From Mermis nigrescens (Eukaryota > Nematoda > Enoplea > Mermithida > Mermithidae): a stretch of 64,000 nt of DNA. Positions 12,126-23,830 of this stretch are shown here, piece by piece; position 1 is the first letter of the stretch, and every line of letters begins with the position of its first letter. Location of the stretch: positions 45,445,458 through 45,509,457 of the forward strand of contig JAVLUZ010000154.1 in the NCBI GenBank assembly GCA_036768485.1, in the 5' to 3' direction. A program made the position numbers and the translations under genes. The notes under the pieces were generated by a model. The model ran no database searches, was not told the origin of the DNA, and saw only the letters and a program-made list of their open reading frames with translations.

Positions 12126-13394
12126 CCCCGTTCAGTACCCCAAAATTACACTCGCGGAATAACTCTTTCGGGAATAAAGTGGAGCGATTTCGACCTGTGC
12201 GCTATACTCCTGCCCGAAGATAACCAATCTGCGATCCTTCAATTTTTTCGTTATCAGCTGTTTGTGTGCAAAGTTTTAGACATCTGGTACATAGGTATCC
12301 ACTTTCGTATATCCACTGTTTTCCATTTCCGTTTCTGAATTCTGCCTATTTCGTTTTCGTGTTTTACCCAGTTTCAACAATCAAAAATGTTTGCATGTGA
12401 TTCAGAAACAAAAAAGCCATTTGCGCGTATGGGCAGTTAAACTGACTTCGAGGAAATGTTTTCTCGCAAAACTCGTTTTCAATCGAAACGTATGTAAGCA
12501 TTGCAAACATCGCGAGCAGAAGTACTTACTGCGTTTGCTCAGTCTCTCCAAATAAGAGAGAATTTCGAATCTTATTCGTCGTCAAGAATAATAGATTTAT
12601 GGGTTGTTTATTAATTGGGTTAGCCATTTGTTAAAATTTGATCATCAATAAATCAAGATGTCGGTAATTTTAATCAATTGCTAGCATGCATAAATATATG
12701 TGCAGAATTATGCTGCGATAGCGCTCTAATGGCGCTGATTTCACGAAGCTTTTCGTCCCTCTCAGAACGAATGCTACTTATGCAAATTCAAGCAATTGAA
12801 TTGAAAAAATAATTCTCTATTCCGGCTTTTACAATTAGGTAGGTAGGTACATTCTTTTCATCTGCGATTGTCTCTATAAAGATGTGTTCAGCTTGAACTA
12901 AAATGATGCAGTTTGACATTGCTTCTAATTTTAAGTCTGAAAAGAATGCAAGTATTCTGCTAATAATAGAGAAAAGTTGTTGCGCTTCCCGAATCTTTGT
13001 CTTAGACAATCGTTTGAATTTCACGAGGTACATACATACACATACGTACATGCATAATATGTACATACCTACATCCTACCTAATATTTTTATCCGAAACT
13101 ATGTTTCTAAAGCTGGGCTTCACTGCAGTAAGACAGGCTTTTCTTACTTTTCCTGCTCGTTCATTTTTATTCTAGTTAGTTTCGGGTGTCGCTTTATATA
13201 TTCTCCAGTAAAGTTTTTGTATGCATGTACATATGTATGTGTTTATAAACGCTTCGCCTATCTTTCTATTGACAAATTTAGCGCAAAAAACTGGCTTTTT
13301 TTCCAGTTAATATTGTGAAATAAATTAGGTTTTTTCCATCGAAGTGCATAACATCCGAGTGAGTAATCCCTGTACCTAAATACTGCATTTATCA
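12126..13394. other. Upstream region of the 13.4-kb gene; no repeat family recognised
   Basis: This interval contains no element ends that I recognise. The overlapping ORFs at 12,788-13,066 (-) and 12,903-13,175 (+) lack protein-like composition. A short GTACATA-rich microsatellite lies at about 13,025-13,075. As the sequence immediately before a supported first coding exon it should contain promoter and 5' UTR, but no core-promoter motif can be assigned by eye. Confidence 0.35.
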
Positions 13395-13470
13395 ATGAGC
13401 GCCATGGATTACGTACCTGCCAAGGTCCTTGTCAAGCAGGCTTCGAGTACTTATGGACCGCTTAACATAG
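13395..13470 (+). CDS. First coding exon of an unidentified membrane-protein gene
   Basis: ATG at 13,395 (M-S-A-M-D-Y) has an in-frame TAA 18 bases upstream; the second ATG at 13,404 has the better context, GCCATGG. The exon encodes MDYVPAKVLVKQASS, then T-Y-G-P-L-N-I, and ends ATAG|GTATGC, a good donor leaving one base (phase 1). Joining that base to the exon at 14,692 gives a continuous reading frame, which is the main evidence. I do not recognise the protein. The ORF is too short to stand on its own; confidence comes from the splice-phase agreement, upstream stop and translation context. Confidence 0.5.
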
Positions 13471-14691
13471 GTATGCACGTTCATAAAGATAATATGAAAA
13501 TAAATAGAAAATAAAAACAAATGCAATAATGTGAATTATCTGATTTTACAGTGACCGTTCCTTCATTCTCATCTATTAGTTATCCATGCTAAGGTTGCTT
13601 ATGAAATGGTACTATTCCTGAAAACTTTGCTACTGAATTTCCAAAATACTAAAAAAATTGACACTTATGACTGTCCAAGTTCCTTTACAACGATACAATT
13701 ATCGCATATCTAATACTTTTTATTGAGTCAGTAGCGTTTATATTAAATATTGCATAGTCTGTCTGTACATTAACATATCGCAATGTTTCAGCTTATTGTC
13801 GATAAAAATTGTTATAGTTTATACCCAACTTATGAGAAACCGACTCTAGCTATCGTACTCCTGATATTGCGTAAAAATTCATGGCTTGAAGGGTGGATAT
13901 TGGGGAATGCTGCTTTTATATGTTGATGTACTCCTAGATTTACCGTTATACAAACGTGTTCTAGAAAAATTCCAAGAGTTCTGGATAGAAACACCAGCTC
14001 AAAGTGATTATGTCTCTTGTAGGTAATGAAGCAAATGTAGTTTTGGAAATAATGTAGGACCTATCTAAATAATTGTACGTGATTGTCTGCTATAATTACG
14101 GAAGCTGTCAATTTGTATCAACAACAACTTACATGCTATAGGTTTTTGAGGGCAGTAAATTGAAATAAATAAAAATAAATTGAATTAAATTAAATAAATT
14201 CAATTTATTCGAGAGGGGTAAACCGAGTTTTCTGGGGGTGAATTAGTAATTTTTTAAAAAATTAAAATGAAATTTTAATATTTATGCGTCGAATTTGATT
14301 GTTTTTGAATTTTTAAGGTGAAATTTGCATGAAAGCAAATGATGGCTTGATCTGTATCATACGAAATAATGGAGGACAATTATCTGAATGAACGACTTGA
14401 ACATTCTGCTGCTCGAAAAATAAATGTTTGTACTTAAAATTACACTGTTGGACGTCATTTGACGCTTCGTGGTTCGAGCAAAAGATTTGATCCCAAGCGG
14501 CCTGAGGGGGTAGTATAGTATGTCCTTCATTAAGAAGTGCTTGCGCGGGGATTCCTCCATATCCCACATTGTGCACGTGTGTGAACAACAACGTATCTGG
14601 ATGGTAATATAACGAAATCGTTCTGATTTTATGTAGGTACTCACTTAGAGGAGAGATAATGAAATTTTACAATGTTATCCTAAAAATTCAG
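13471..14691 (+). other. Probable intron 1 of the membrane-protein gene
   Basis: Begins GTATGC and ends AAAATTCAG. It carries a partial MITE copy (13,760-13,850) and an AATAAATT-rich low-complexity stretch (14,155-14,205). A patch at 14,400-14,640 with higher GC than its surroundings is open in several frames on both strands; it could be another exon of this or another gene, but no frame is clearly favoured. Confidence 0.4.
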
Positions 14692-14862
14692 GAATTGACT
14701 CCTCGAGCAATTATGCATTAGCTGTGTTTCGAAGACCCGAGTATATCGATTATTCGATGACAAGGGGCGGCTTGCGATCATGGCTTTCTGTTGTTTTATT
14801 TATTATGCTCGTAAGCGCCTTTTCGTCAATTCTTTCGGGTCGACAGGGTGAAACCGATGAAG
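14692..14862 (+). CDS. Internal exon with a transmembrane segment (same gene as 13,395)
   Basis: Acceptor AAAATTCAG at 14,691; donor GAAG|GTACGG after 14,862. The exon is 171 bases, phase 1 at both ends. Read with the leftover G of the previous exon it gives GIDSSSNYALAVFRRPEYID, then YSMTRGG, then a hydrophobic stretch SWLSVVLFIMLVSAFSSIL followed by polar SGRQGETDE. The hydrophobic stretch would be a single membrane span or a signal anchor about 50 residues from the start. No family recognised. Downstream exons were not found; the next candidate acceptor region near 15,300 does not keep the frame. Alternatively M-T-R-G-G at 14,757 could start a separate protein with a signal peptide. Confidence 0.5.
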
Positions 14863-16079
14863 GTACGGAAACTTTTTAACATAGATTTTATTGTCAAATT
14901 GTCGTACGGTCGACATGTAGAGTGAAATGCTGAATTTTATTTTGCCCCGAATTTCCTATTAGCCCGCATCAGAAGCAAAAGTCGATGATGTAGCCGATTT
15001 TTCCAATTAAGTCGGATGGTACAGTACCATTCGTCGACAAATGACGGGAAAGTCGGGAAAATTGGCGATATCGCCGATAAAGTCTCAAAAATGTCAATAG
15101 ATCATCGATGGGCCTAATTTTCTATTATTTGTTAGCGTATAAAAATGGACTGTTTGTATTTTTCGCATGAATAGAATACAGCCGGCATTTATTTTACCGT
15201 AATGTGCTCTTCTGTTAGACTTTTGCTAATCTTAACTTTATGTGTAATGTATGAATTCTTAATGATTAAGTTTATATAAAAAAGTTGCAAAGTAAACACA
15301 CAACTCAGGATAATGCGCAAGAATTATCTTCCGCATATTGAGTTTCTTCACGCTGACATTCAGAACCCACGTTGCGTCAAGCAAATTTCCGTCGAAAATT
15401 GGCATGAAGACTTGGAAAAAATAATTAAAATAAGTTTTTGCATCATACATATTTTTAGAGAAATTATAAAATCGCGATTCCTTCCAGAGCTGCATGATAA
15501 TAAAATGGCAAAATTCGACTGAACGTGTTCCAATCAAAGAAATATTTATTGTTTCCCTGTTCAGGAATAGGCTTACTTTACATAAAGCATTACGTAAAAG
15601 TACCAATTGACTCATCTTATTTTCAATGTAAACCTTAATTTGTAAATAAATTGATTCTGTTATGTATGTTGGCTAATATGAGTAAGAAATTTTGTACTCA
15701 AGTCGAGAGCAATCTAAACTAAGTCAAGCTAAAAAGCTTGAAAAATGTTCTGTTGTGTGTTTCATTTGACTGGAAGTTTTTGAAAGATTTTAAAATGCCT
15801 ACAAAAAGTGGTTTAAACCAACAGTATAGTTGTGATATTATACAGTATATCGAGTTACAGTGAGACGCTTGCTATTGCCAAACCTAAATGCAATAGATTA
15901 TAAAAAGACGCTCAATGATAAACTGCAAACATCAAACAAACACGAATCGTATGTCTACCGTTCGGTTTCGTTTTTAAGAAGATAAAGAACGCATTAAAAG
16001 TCGAAACAGAATATTAAATTCTGACGTTTATGATAAAATGGTGCTAATAAAATGCTAAGCCACAAGTTTGTCTTATCTT
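14863..16079. other. Non-coding or intronic interval with a weak coding candidate
   Basis: Opposed open frames at 15,259-15,615 (-) and 15,313-15,522 (+) overlap each other. The + frame is rich in charged and aromatic residues (for example PHIEFLHADIQNPRCVKQIS) but does not join in phase to the exon ending at 14,862. Around 15,745-15,900 is a diverged relative of the MITE at 54,953 (shared CTTGCTATTGCCAAAC). Nothing else recognised. Confidence 0.3.
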
Positions 16080-16500
16080 TAAATATGATCTTGGGGGTGG
16101 AGGTTGTCACTCCCTCGAAGAAGTTTTGCCCATTTCTTCACTTCCCAAGGATTCGCTGACGTTTGCAAAGAATCGTAAAAAGGTGCTGTTTTAAGCGTTT
16201 TCCAGCCATCTGTTTGCTCAAAAGTGTGGAATTTTCGGCGCTTCTTGCCCACTTATTTCTCAACTGCAATTTCTTCCAATTTATTCAAATTTTTTGATTT
16301 TTTGAAATTCTTCTTTGTTTTTTCGCTATAGAGAAATGGAACATCGCCAGAAACACCGAAACACGATGTTTTTGACGCGCATCCACCATTTGAGACAAAA
16401 AACATTCAAATTTTCCCATCACTAGAATTCCATTGCTGTACATTTCTGCATTTCTTTGTTCAATTTCAAGATTGCACAACTGTCGCCCTGGCCCGTTTCG
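16080..16500. repeat. Dispersed repeat, pair of 18,240-18,570
   Basis: Shares with 18,240-18,570 an ordered series of segments: TGATC(T/C)TGGGGG, GTGCTGTTTTAAGCGTTTT, a TGGAATTTTCGGC stretch, CATCGCCAGAAACACCGAAA and a closing TGTACATTTCTGC-like stretch. This is a direct repeat of a non-coding element of about 400 bp. Confidence 0.65.
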
Positions 16501-17037
16501 CAATTTGCAATCCTTCACTTCTGAGTATGTTACTCTTTAATGAAAATGTTAAGCGCAACGTAAATCATTACAATTGCAAAAAAACTTATTTAAGACACTG
16601 CCACTACATCGATTCCTGATTTGGCTGATATTGAAGAGGAGGATTTGCAGACGGCAGAATTTGATCGGGACTAGCGCGTGAGATGAGGACCGAAGAGAAT
16701 ACGATATAAAAAACATCGTTTTTGGCGCTTCTGACGATACTGTATCCTTCTAGAGCATGAAATCATGAAAAAATTCAGAAAAAGTCGAATAAATTGACCA
16801 ATATATCGCTTAAAACATGAATATATGGCATAAAACACTTGAAAATTTGTATTTTGAGCAAATAGATAGTGAAAAACCCTTAAAAAGACACTTTTTGTAC
16901 CAATTTTCAGGTAAGTTTTAGGAAACTTTTGAAAAATCGCCAATTCTGGGGGGGTGAAAAATTTTTTTTGCGGGGAGTGAAAAATGATTCTGCGGGGGGG
17001 GTGAAAGCCTCCTAAACCTCCCCCAAGATCATGTATG

Positions 17038-17630
17038 ATTTTTGGGCGCTTTTTGAGTAATAAGTACTTAAAGTACTAATCCGTCGCGAAGCACCGGAAA
17101 AATTTTGACAAGTTTATTGCTTTTGACCTCAAAGATTATGTGAAAAACGTTACATCAGCTCAAAATCGCTTCCGGCTGACCCTTCAGAGTGGGTAATACT
17201 CCTTCACTCCCCTTATGTGCATGTATGGGTGAAATCCCGAAAATCAAAGCAATACGTTCGATTTTTTTGCTGTTTTAAGGGTCAAAATGGTCAAAATAGC
17301 CTATAAAACGTTTTTTGTGGTAATATCGCGTGTTAAAAGCATTTTTACTTCATTTCGACTGCATTATAACGCCGCCAACACTAAAAAATGCAAAAAGTTA
17401 TCAATTTTGGGCGCTTTTTTGAGTAAGGTACTTAAAAGTACTAATCCGGCGCGACGCGTCGGAAAAATTTTGACAATTTTACTGCTTGTTGTGACCTCGA
17501 AAATGATGCAAAAAACGTTCCATCAGCTCAAAATCGCAGACAGTGCCTGTCAGCTGACCGTTCAGAGGGAGTAATACCCCCTCACCCCGCTATGTGCATG
17601 TATAGGGTGGACCCAGCATAAATTGATTAG
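17038..17630 (+). repeat. Tandem duplication, unit about 367 bp
   Basis: The block 17,038-17,225 (TTTTTGGGCGCTTTTTGAGT ... TATGTGCATGTAT) recurs at 17,405-17,610 with the same order of segments: AAGTACTAATCC, a CGACGCG/CGCGAAGC hairpin, GGAAAAATTTTGACA, CATCAGCTCAAAATCGC and a CCCTTCACTCCCC-like stretch. The ORF at 17,287-17,574 is read through this repeat. Function unknown. Confidence 0.7.
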
Positions 17631-18239
17631 TACTCGGAAATCTCGTGGGGATAGCTCATGAAAACCGCATTTTCTGACGTTTTTCTTTTCCATTGATATT
17701 AGTTTTAGATGTTAGTTTTTCCTATCTGAAGAAACTGCACTTGCAACAGTCAAGAAAAATAAGGTAGATTACACGAAACCGCATCCATCTACGATTTTGC
17801 CTCAAGTAGGTACATACGTACAAGAAAACGAAAAAACATTCAGCCCTCAACAACACCACCATCCTCAGCTGTCTCCGCGGTCCGGATATTTAGGATTTTA
17901 CCGAACCGTCTTTTACCGTTAAAAATTGTATTTTTAACTTTAAACTATTACATTAGAAGTCATGTTCATGGTGTTAAGCTATGAGAAAAGAAAATAGAAG
18001 AAATATTAACCTCACTGAATAACAATGCCTTCGTTACAAAGCATGCCTGTCATACAGTTGCAGTATCTTAAACGAACACGTTGCCAACAACCAGCTAAGG
18101 ACCTGCCAGCCAGTACAGCAACATGGCGTAGATACAAATATATTGGTCATATTCAGTTCTATGCTTTTTCATGTTTCATCTTTTCAAGTTTTTATTGTTC
18201 ATGTTCTACGTATGCCGCAACATTAGACTTCTTCATAAG
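17631..18239. other. Interval without recognised gene
   Basis: Low-complexity and unique AT-rich sequence. The ORF at 18,025-18,375 is mostly repeat in its second half; the first ~50 codons (MPSLQSMPVIQLQYLKRTRC ...) are not repeat-derived as far as I can see, but no family is recognised and no splice context supports it. Confidence 0.25.
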
Positions 18240-18570
18240 CATACATGATCCTGGGGGAACGGGTTTAAGAGGACGATTTTTTTGTTTTCCATCAGAAAGG
18301 CTTTCACCACCAGAAATTTTTGCCCCCCAGAAATCGCGATTTTTACAAAAAAATCGTCAACAGGTGCTGTTTTAAGCGTTTTGCTATCTGTAGCAAAAAG
18401 TGTTGAATTTTCGGCATTTCGAGCCTTCTAAAATATAGAGCATCGCCAGAAACACCGAAAAATAATGTTTTGACGCGTGTACACCGTTTTTGAGCTCAAA
18501 AACTTTAAATTCCAGCCCACCCTCAAAATTTCCATGTTGTGCATGTCTGCTCACAACAAAAGACATTCGT
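18240..18570. repeat. Dispersed repeat, second copy of 16,080-16,500
   Basis: Same ordered segments as the copy 2.2 kb upstream, with shared CATCGCCAGAAACACCGAAA. No coding content. Confidence 0.65.
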
Positions 18571-18654
18571 CTCTACACCAGATCGGACTTAGAAAGACCT
18601 AAAGGAGGTGTGGAATGCACTCTGACATAAAAACAAAAAGAGCAAAACTATGAA

Positions 18655-18870
18655 CACTACAACCATACATGTAACGGCTTGGAATTTTGTAAAGGGGTCC
18701 GACCATTTTTATAAGGGGGGGGGTGAATGACTTCCAATTTTTGGCCAAAAACGGACAAAAACACCTCGAAACAGCCAAAAATCGGGGGATGGTTAAACAT
18801 TTTCTGACTTTGGGGGGGGTGGAAGTCCGACCTTAGATGGGGGATCCCAAAACCCCTGTTACATGTATGA
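18655..18870. repeat. TACATGTAACGGCT dispersed repeat
   Basis: Contains TACATGTAACGGCTTGGAA at the left and TTACATGTATGA at the right, with a run of G and a TTTTCTGACTTT stretch between. Related blocks lie inside the hAT elements at 4,790-5,050 (reverse), 26,600-26,810 and 61,070-61,290. Confidence 0.6.
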
Positions 18871-18899
18871 CTACAACAGTTCAATCTTAGCAGAAAACA

Positions 18900-19025
18900 A
18901 TGCAACTCGTCGTGGACTTCACAACTACATATAAGCATTGGTCAATGACCGACCGCAGATCCATCAAATCGCATTCATTGCTGCGTCCAATGCTCAATAA
19001 GGGCCGTCAAGAAACCCAACTACAA
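18900..19025 (+). CDS. Possible first coding exon, unknown protein
   Basis: An ATG in context AAACAATGC opens 42 codons (MQLVVDFTTTYKHWSMTDRR, then SIKSHSLLRP...) ending CTACAA|GTATGT, a strong donor consensus in phase 0. There is higher GC than in the surroundings and no recognised repeat. No partner exon and no family is recognised, so this may be chance. Confidence 0.22.
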
Positions 19026-19239
19026 GTATGTTCAAACCTGATTTCAACCAACCTTGCGAACTTTGCTTACTGATCTACTGCTAATCAATAGCTTTACAGA
19101 TATCGTAATTATAAACGCTCTCGTAGACGTACATATTTAGGGGCAAGTTAATTCAAGGATCAGTAATTCCAAGCTTCCACGCGTTTTTCTGTTTAAATTT
19201 TATAAAAATTTTAGGCGCGGCGCCAGTATTTTCGCTAAA

Positions 19240-19610
19240 ATCAAAGAAATTTAATGATTTTTTCGAGCGAAATTGCCTAAAATTTTAGAAATTTTAGGAA
19301 AAATAGAGCGCCAAAAACGATTTTTAATAGAAAGTAGACAATGCAAAACGCCGAAAAACGCTGTTTTGCACGTGAAAGAGCAAATTTTAGGACCATTTTT
19401 CGGCTGTTTCTGAAAAGTTGAGATACCGCACCATAGGACAATTCCTAGATCCGCCACTATAAATACTGTTATCACTTGATTATTTCAAATACGCGAAGCA
19501 GTTTAGTACACTCGGTTTTTCTTTTTTGTAGGGGACAAAGATTTTGAGGCTCGTACAAAGATTTTTGGAGCGATCTTTGTACCTCTTTACTGCGCAAAGT
19601 ACATATAGGC
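19240..19610. repeat. Dispersed repeat fragments including R1
   Basis: 19,530-19,610 has the GTACAAAGATTTTTGGAGCGA phrase of R1. 19,210-19,430 has a diverged GCGCGGCG block with repeated AAAATTTTAG. The two short - strand ORFs here are read through these repeats. Confidence 0.45.
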
Positions 19611-19769
19611 AGTTTTTGGCCAATTTTCCATTGAAGAAAAAAATCGGTTTTATTACAGAAAAGAGAGATCGATTTTTCGAATTCGTATTCGTAAAATAAA
19701 CAGGAAGTGAATGAGAGACCTTCACCCAATGTCATTTTCTCTGTATATATACATGAACAAACCATATAG

Positions 19770-20150
19770 CTTCATCCGACCCTGTATCAATGAGAGCCGG
19801 TCGGTATCAATGAGAAGACCTGCAAGTATCAATGGAAAATTTTAAAATGTCGTTCAAAATGAAGAAAAATGATGAAATACATAAAAATGACTCTAAAATC
19901 GGTCAAGTAATCATAAAAAAGGAATAAAAAAATCCAAAGGAAATACGTGGAAGCCATTTAAAAATCAACTAATCAACTAACTAATCAACCAATGACTAAC
20001 CAATCATCAATAATCAATCAAATAACCAATAATTAACCAATCAACAAGTGAGCAACCATCCATAGAACTATTTTTAAAAGGACCACCAACAAAATAACTA
20101 GGCGGCCGGTATCAATGGGAAGTCCAGTCTTTGTCCATGTATGTTTCCTT
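19770..20150. repeat. Dispersed repeat with (AATCAACT/AATCAACC) satellite core
   Basis: Ends carry GTATCAATGAGA / GTATCAATGGGAAG phrases; the middle 19,965-20,060 is an irregular AATCAAC-type array. An inverse copy of the family lies at 34,410-34,650, with TTCCCATTGATACCGACC, GGCCGACACTGATACTGG and an ATTGGTTGG-type core. No coding capacity. Confidence 0.65.
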
Positions 20151-20394
20151 CATCCCCAGAGGCCGAGATTTTTAAGCCACCCCTCGACTTTTAGTCAAAA
20201 ATATTCGTTTTCAGGCCATTTTAGAGCTTTTTTAGACCATGTATTTTTGATCGTCAGAAACCCATAAATTAGCTACGCTACACTACTGATGGTCGAAAAA
20301 CTCAGTTTTACTATAGATACATAACGTTACTAACATTCAAAGCAAAAGTAGTCTTGAAATATTTTTGTTTTATGCCCCCCGAAAACCAGAATCC

Positions 20395-20640
20395 TGGCTA
20401 CGCCTCTGAACGTTGGAACGTAAGGTGGCAGTTGCTGAACACCGTTCTCGAAGAATCATAGTGGCAAGAATTTGGCTTCTGCCTTGAAGAGGTGCTGTTA
20501 GATTTCAATTTACTTAGCAAAGTGCGCCACGTCATTCGTGACAACAGGGCTAATGTTGTTAAAAAAGCGATGGAAATCGGCAACTTCAAAAATGTTGGCT
20601 GCTTCTTGCATGCCCTCCACCTGATCGTAACATAGTTTAA
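20395..20640 (+). pseudogene. hAT transposase fragment (catalytic-core portion, BED-type)
   Basis: From 20,516 the + strand reads K-V-R-H-V-I-R-D-N-R-A-N-V-V-K-K-A-M-E, then GCFLHALHLIV before a stop at 20,635. The arrangement D-N-x-x-N-(V/M)-V-K-A followed by a G-C-(F)-x-H-x-L-x-L-(I/V)-V block is the conserved middle of BED-type hAT transposases. It is preceded at 20,393 by TCCTGGCTACGCCTCTG, a repeated element end. The rest of the transposase is missing. The 20,398-20,770 ORFs on the - strand are shadows. Confidence 0.6.
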
Positions 20641-20659
20641 AAAGCCAACGTGTCGTTAT

Positions 20660-21050
20660 TGACATGATCCCAAAAGTAAAATTCAATACAAGCAGTTTTT
20701 TTTTGTACGGGTCCGTTTGTACATGCACAAAGATGGTTCCCAAAAGTCTTTGTACATTTTGTACATGCAAATGTTTTCGATCTTTAAAGTGTATTTTAGC
20801 TAATTTCTTACTTTCTTACGCCAAAATTACTGAAAATTGCCTCATACGGCGCGAAGCGCAAAATTTGACATTTTTCCATTCTAAATGCAAATTCTGCCAT
20901 TTTTAAGATATATATAGGACCACAATTACCCATCGCGCCGAAAATTTTTGGGAATTTCACACCTTTTTTACAGCTTTTGTCCTCCCAAAAATCTTTGTGA
21001 ATTTTGTACACACAAATTTTTGGGTACTATAATATGGTACAGTAGCGATT
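20660..21050. repeat. R1 dispersed repeat copy
   Basis: Carries CATGCACAAAGATGGTTCCC, GGCGCGAAGCGC (20,848), and the TTACAGCTTTTGTC phrase characteristic of R1. Diverged and lacking clear ends. Confidence 0.6.
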
Positions 21051-21119
21051 TTAGAGAGGCAAAAACAGATTTGTTCGACTTTTGACAGTGTATTTTGCTT
21101 ACTTCTGGGAATTTTTTTC

Positions 21120-21960
21120 TAATATGGTTCTGTCTCAATTTTCCCAAAGACAGTGTTCTAACGCTTTTTTAACCTCAGAACTTTAATGTAGAAATATTGA
21201 AAATGGGGGCTGTGCATAATTTTTTTTACATAACTTTTTTTTCAAGAATCTATCCCTGCAAGCCCCCATTTTTAACATTTCTCGGTAGTTCATACGTTAA
21301 AAAAGCCGAAGCAGGAAACATACTCGATTCATTACAGTTATTGTTTTGGACTTGCATCAAATTGGTGCCAGAGATGGTCTGTGCCTAAGGCACAATTGAG
21401 GCAAAAATTGTCTCAGGCTCAGACCATCAGCTGGCACCAATGTGAATACACTTTCTAAGCCTAAGCCTAAGCCTAAGACGTTCGTATAAGCAAGTTGGTG
21501 AGTTGTGGGCAAGTATAAAACTATTTGCCAAAGAATTTAGCTGACATGGATCTAATCACCGAATTTTTTTTCGAATACCTATGGTTTTTTCTCAATTTTC
21601 CCAAAAACTGTGTTTACGCTTTTTTTAAACTCAGAAGTTCAATGTAGATATAATAAAAAGGGGGCTTCTGCATAATTTTTTTCAAAAAATTTTTTTTCCC
21701 ACCGATTCTCCTAAAAATACTTTTTTTCTGAGAGATTCGAGGACGCTTAATCCAGAAAAGAAAACCGTTCTGGGGGCTGACGAATATTTGTGGAGATAGA
21801 GCCCTAAGAACATTTTGATCATCACGTTTTTTTGAAAGTTTGAGGCTCCATCTCCACAAATATTCGTCAGCCCCTAAATGCTTTTTTCTCGAATCAGCGT
21901 CCTCGGATCTATCAGAAAAAAAGTATTTTTAGGAGAATCATTGACAGAACCATATTAGAA
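21120..21960. mobile_element. Foldback element with inverted ends TAATATGGTTCTGTC
   Basis: TAATATGGTTCTGTC at 21,120 is the exact inverse of GACAGAACCATATTA ending at 21,960. Internally 21,700-21,830 and 21,840-21,945 form a second long inverted repeat (CTCCTAAAAATAC ... GTATTTTTAGGAG, with TGACGAATATTTGTGGAGAT inverted at 21,845). It carries the TTAGGC-tailed hairpin at 21,361-21,478. No target duplication seen and no coding capacity. Confidence 0.65.
21361..21478. repeat. TTAGGC-tailed hairpin family, copy H1
   Basis: ATTGGTGCCAG at the left pairs with CTGGCACCAAT at 21,431; the loop side contains GCCTAAGGCAC. The hairpin is followed by TGTGAATACACTTT and then three CTAAGC units (21,456-21,477). 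Copies H2-H4 share the outer stem and/or the tail. Confidence 0.8.
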
Positions 21961-22309
21961 ACTTTAGCCAATTTCTGGGTCAAGGGCAAAAATCACTGAG
22001 AATCGTCTTAAAACGGTGCAAAGCGCCAAAATTTGACTTTTTTCGTTTTGAAATCAATTTTTGCAATTATGAAGATATGTAGAACACGCAATAGTGATAG
22101 CGAAAACGAGCTGAATGATCAAGACAATTAGCAATTTGCCACTACTGTGCCTGTCATTTTTGCATACCTACCTTTTGAATAAAATTTAAATAATAGCTTG
22201 TTAGCTTTGAAACATATTACACTAATCAATCCTATTACTACTGTACCCATGTCACATGGAGCATATTATAATATATTGTTTTTACTAATATACTCATATT
22301 ACAGTTATA

Positions 22310-22425
22310 ACAAATCCTCGGACCCTCGGTCCCTCGGCCCTAGACCTCGGCCGAGGCAAGGATTTCAAATTCCCTCAGTCTCGGCCTCGGCCGAAGGAAA
22401 GACTTTCGTTTGATCCTACTGCCGG
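22310..22425. repeat. Relic GGCCGAGG-type hAT end
   Basis: CCTCGGACCCTCGGTCCCTC, CCTCGGCCGAGGCAAGGATT and CCTCGGCCGAAGG are the subterminal repeat of the element at 3,019, but no intact AGTGATCG terminus or partner end is nearby. Probably a decayed or truncated copy. Confidence 0.55.
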
Positions 22426-22904
22426 GTAACCAAATAAAGTGCATTTTCTGACTTTCCAAACAAGCTCTATCCGTTATGTTCGTAAAATTTAGTTTTCGAA
22501 AAAATACTTTATTTTTTCCTAATTAGCTATGAAAAATGACGTTTTCTGCCGCGCTTGGCCTAAATTAAGGAAAAAATGATTTTATGGCGCCAAAGCCAAA
22601 CATTTTGAGATTTTCATATAAAAAGATGCCAATTTTCATGCATTTCCTTATCTTTCCAAAATTATGTTGAGGCTTAGGAGGGGGGCAGCCGCCCTCCTAT
22701 GCGTACGCCCATATGATACATTTATGTATGTCGATCTTAAATCGCTAGATAGCTATAAAGCACATAGTATTAAAACTAAGGCTAAAGAAGTGTGAAAAAC
22801 GAACGGTAAAAAAGATTTGGCGTAAAAACTATCTACTTATCCTTTTCCTAAAATCAAAGGCATACATGAAACAATGAGGTGAGTGCAGGACCTTTTTCGG
22901 GGGG

Positions 22905-23830
22905 AATTAAAATCGGAGTGATTTTTTCCTTTACTCCCTTATTGCTTTTTTAGCCAAAAATCGCAAAAAGTTGTCGGCAATTTTTCAATTATAATTATAG
23001 TCTATTTAGTCCCAAGCACGCGGTTGAAACACTTGATTTTCAATCTTTGTACAACCTAAAGCGTATTTTACGCCTACTTATGTCTTATTGTCTTCACAGG
23101 CTTTGTGTAAAAAATAAAATTTGTACAAGAAGCAAGAATAAGAGCAATTTTGGCGATGATGCCGAAATTCATCTTTGGTTTTGAAATATATTATATACTA
23201 TCTCCCCACCAAGAAACGAAATCCTGTATACGAACCTGGAAGTGAGAAATCCAAGCCAAAATTTCTCTACTTATGCGCAGGGCTGGCAAAGGCTAGGTTC
23301 TTGGCACATAAATTTAATCGTTTTTTCTACCTATAATTTATCGCCGCTGTTACTGAAATGCTATCATTCTCTAGTTGTTTTGGCGCATATAGGGTTGCTA
23401 TTTTCATTGTTTTCCTTTAGCGGACGTGCAATTAATTTTTTGGAATTTTTATCCAAATTTTGTACTTTGCAGGGATTTTTATGTGATACGCAGTAAAGCT
23501 AAACTGATACAGTTGCATTATTTTTTGCCCATTTGTTTTGTTTATTGTTATGCAATGTAGGCCTGGCCACCTGACACAGACTGAATTGAATGGTTAAGTC
23601 TAGGCCGTATCCAGAGGAAAATAAGGGGGAACGTGCGCCCAAAATGAAACGTGAGAATGATTTTTCTTTATTTCCCCCTTTGCTTTTTTAACCAAAATGC
23701 AAAAGATTTTCGGCGCTTCACGTCGAATTTTTCAATTATAATTAGAAGTCTAATTTAGTACAAAGCGCGCGGTTTTAAACGCTCCATTTTGGATTTTATA
23801 GAAGCTAAAGCGTATTTCGCATCAGTATAT
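22905..23830 (+). repeat. Two direct copies of a dispersed repeat, unit about 200 bp
   Basis: 22,905-23,095 and 23,625-23,820 share CTTTTTTA-C/A-CCAAAA, TTTTTCAATTATAATTA, AGTCTAATTTAGT(C/A)CAA and CTAAAGCGTATTT. The second ends in a TGGATACGGGCCT phrase, found also reversed at 23,600, 35,420 and directly at 35,880 and 43,975, apparently a common terminus of one element family. Confidence 0.55.

Noticed and set aside
11979..12338. 119-residue + strand ORF
   Set aside because: Composed mainly of translated G-rich minisatellite; composition explained by the repeat.
14313..14644. Overlapping - strand ORFs (for example MWDMEESPRKHFLMKDILYY) in a GC-richer patch
   Set aside because: Several frames on both strands are open at once, no family is recognised and no splice partner fits. 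Kept only as a note in the intron entry.
21456..21478. Interstitial telomere
   Set aside because: Only about three TTAGGC units, always attached to the same hairpin family, so better explained as the tail of that element.
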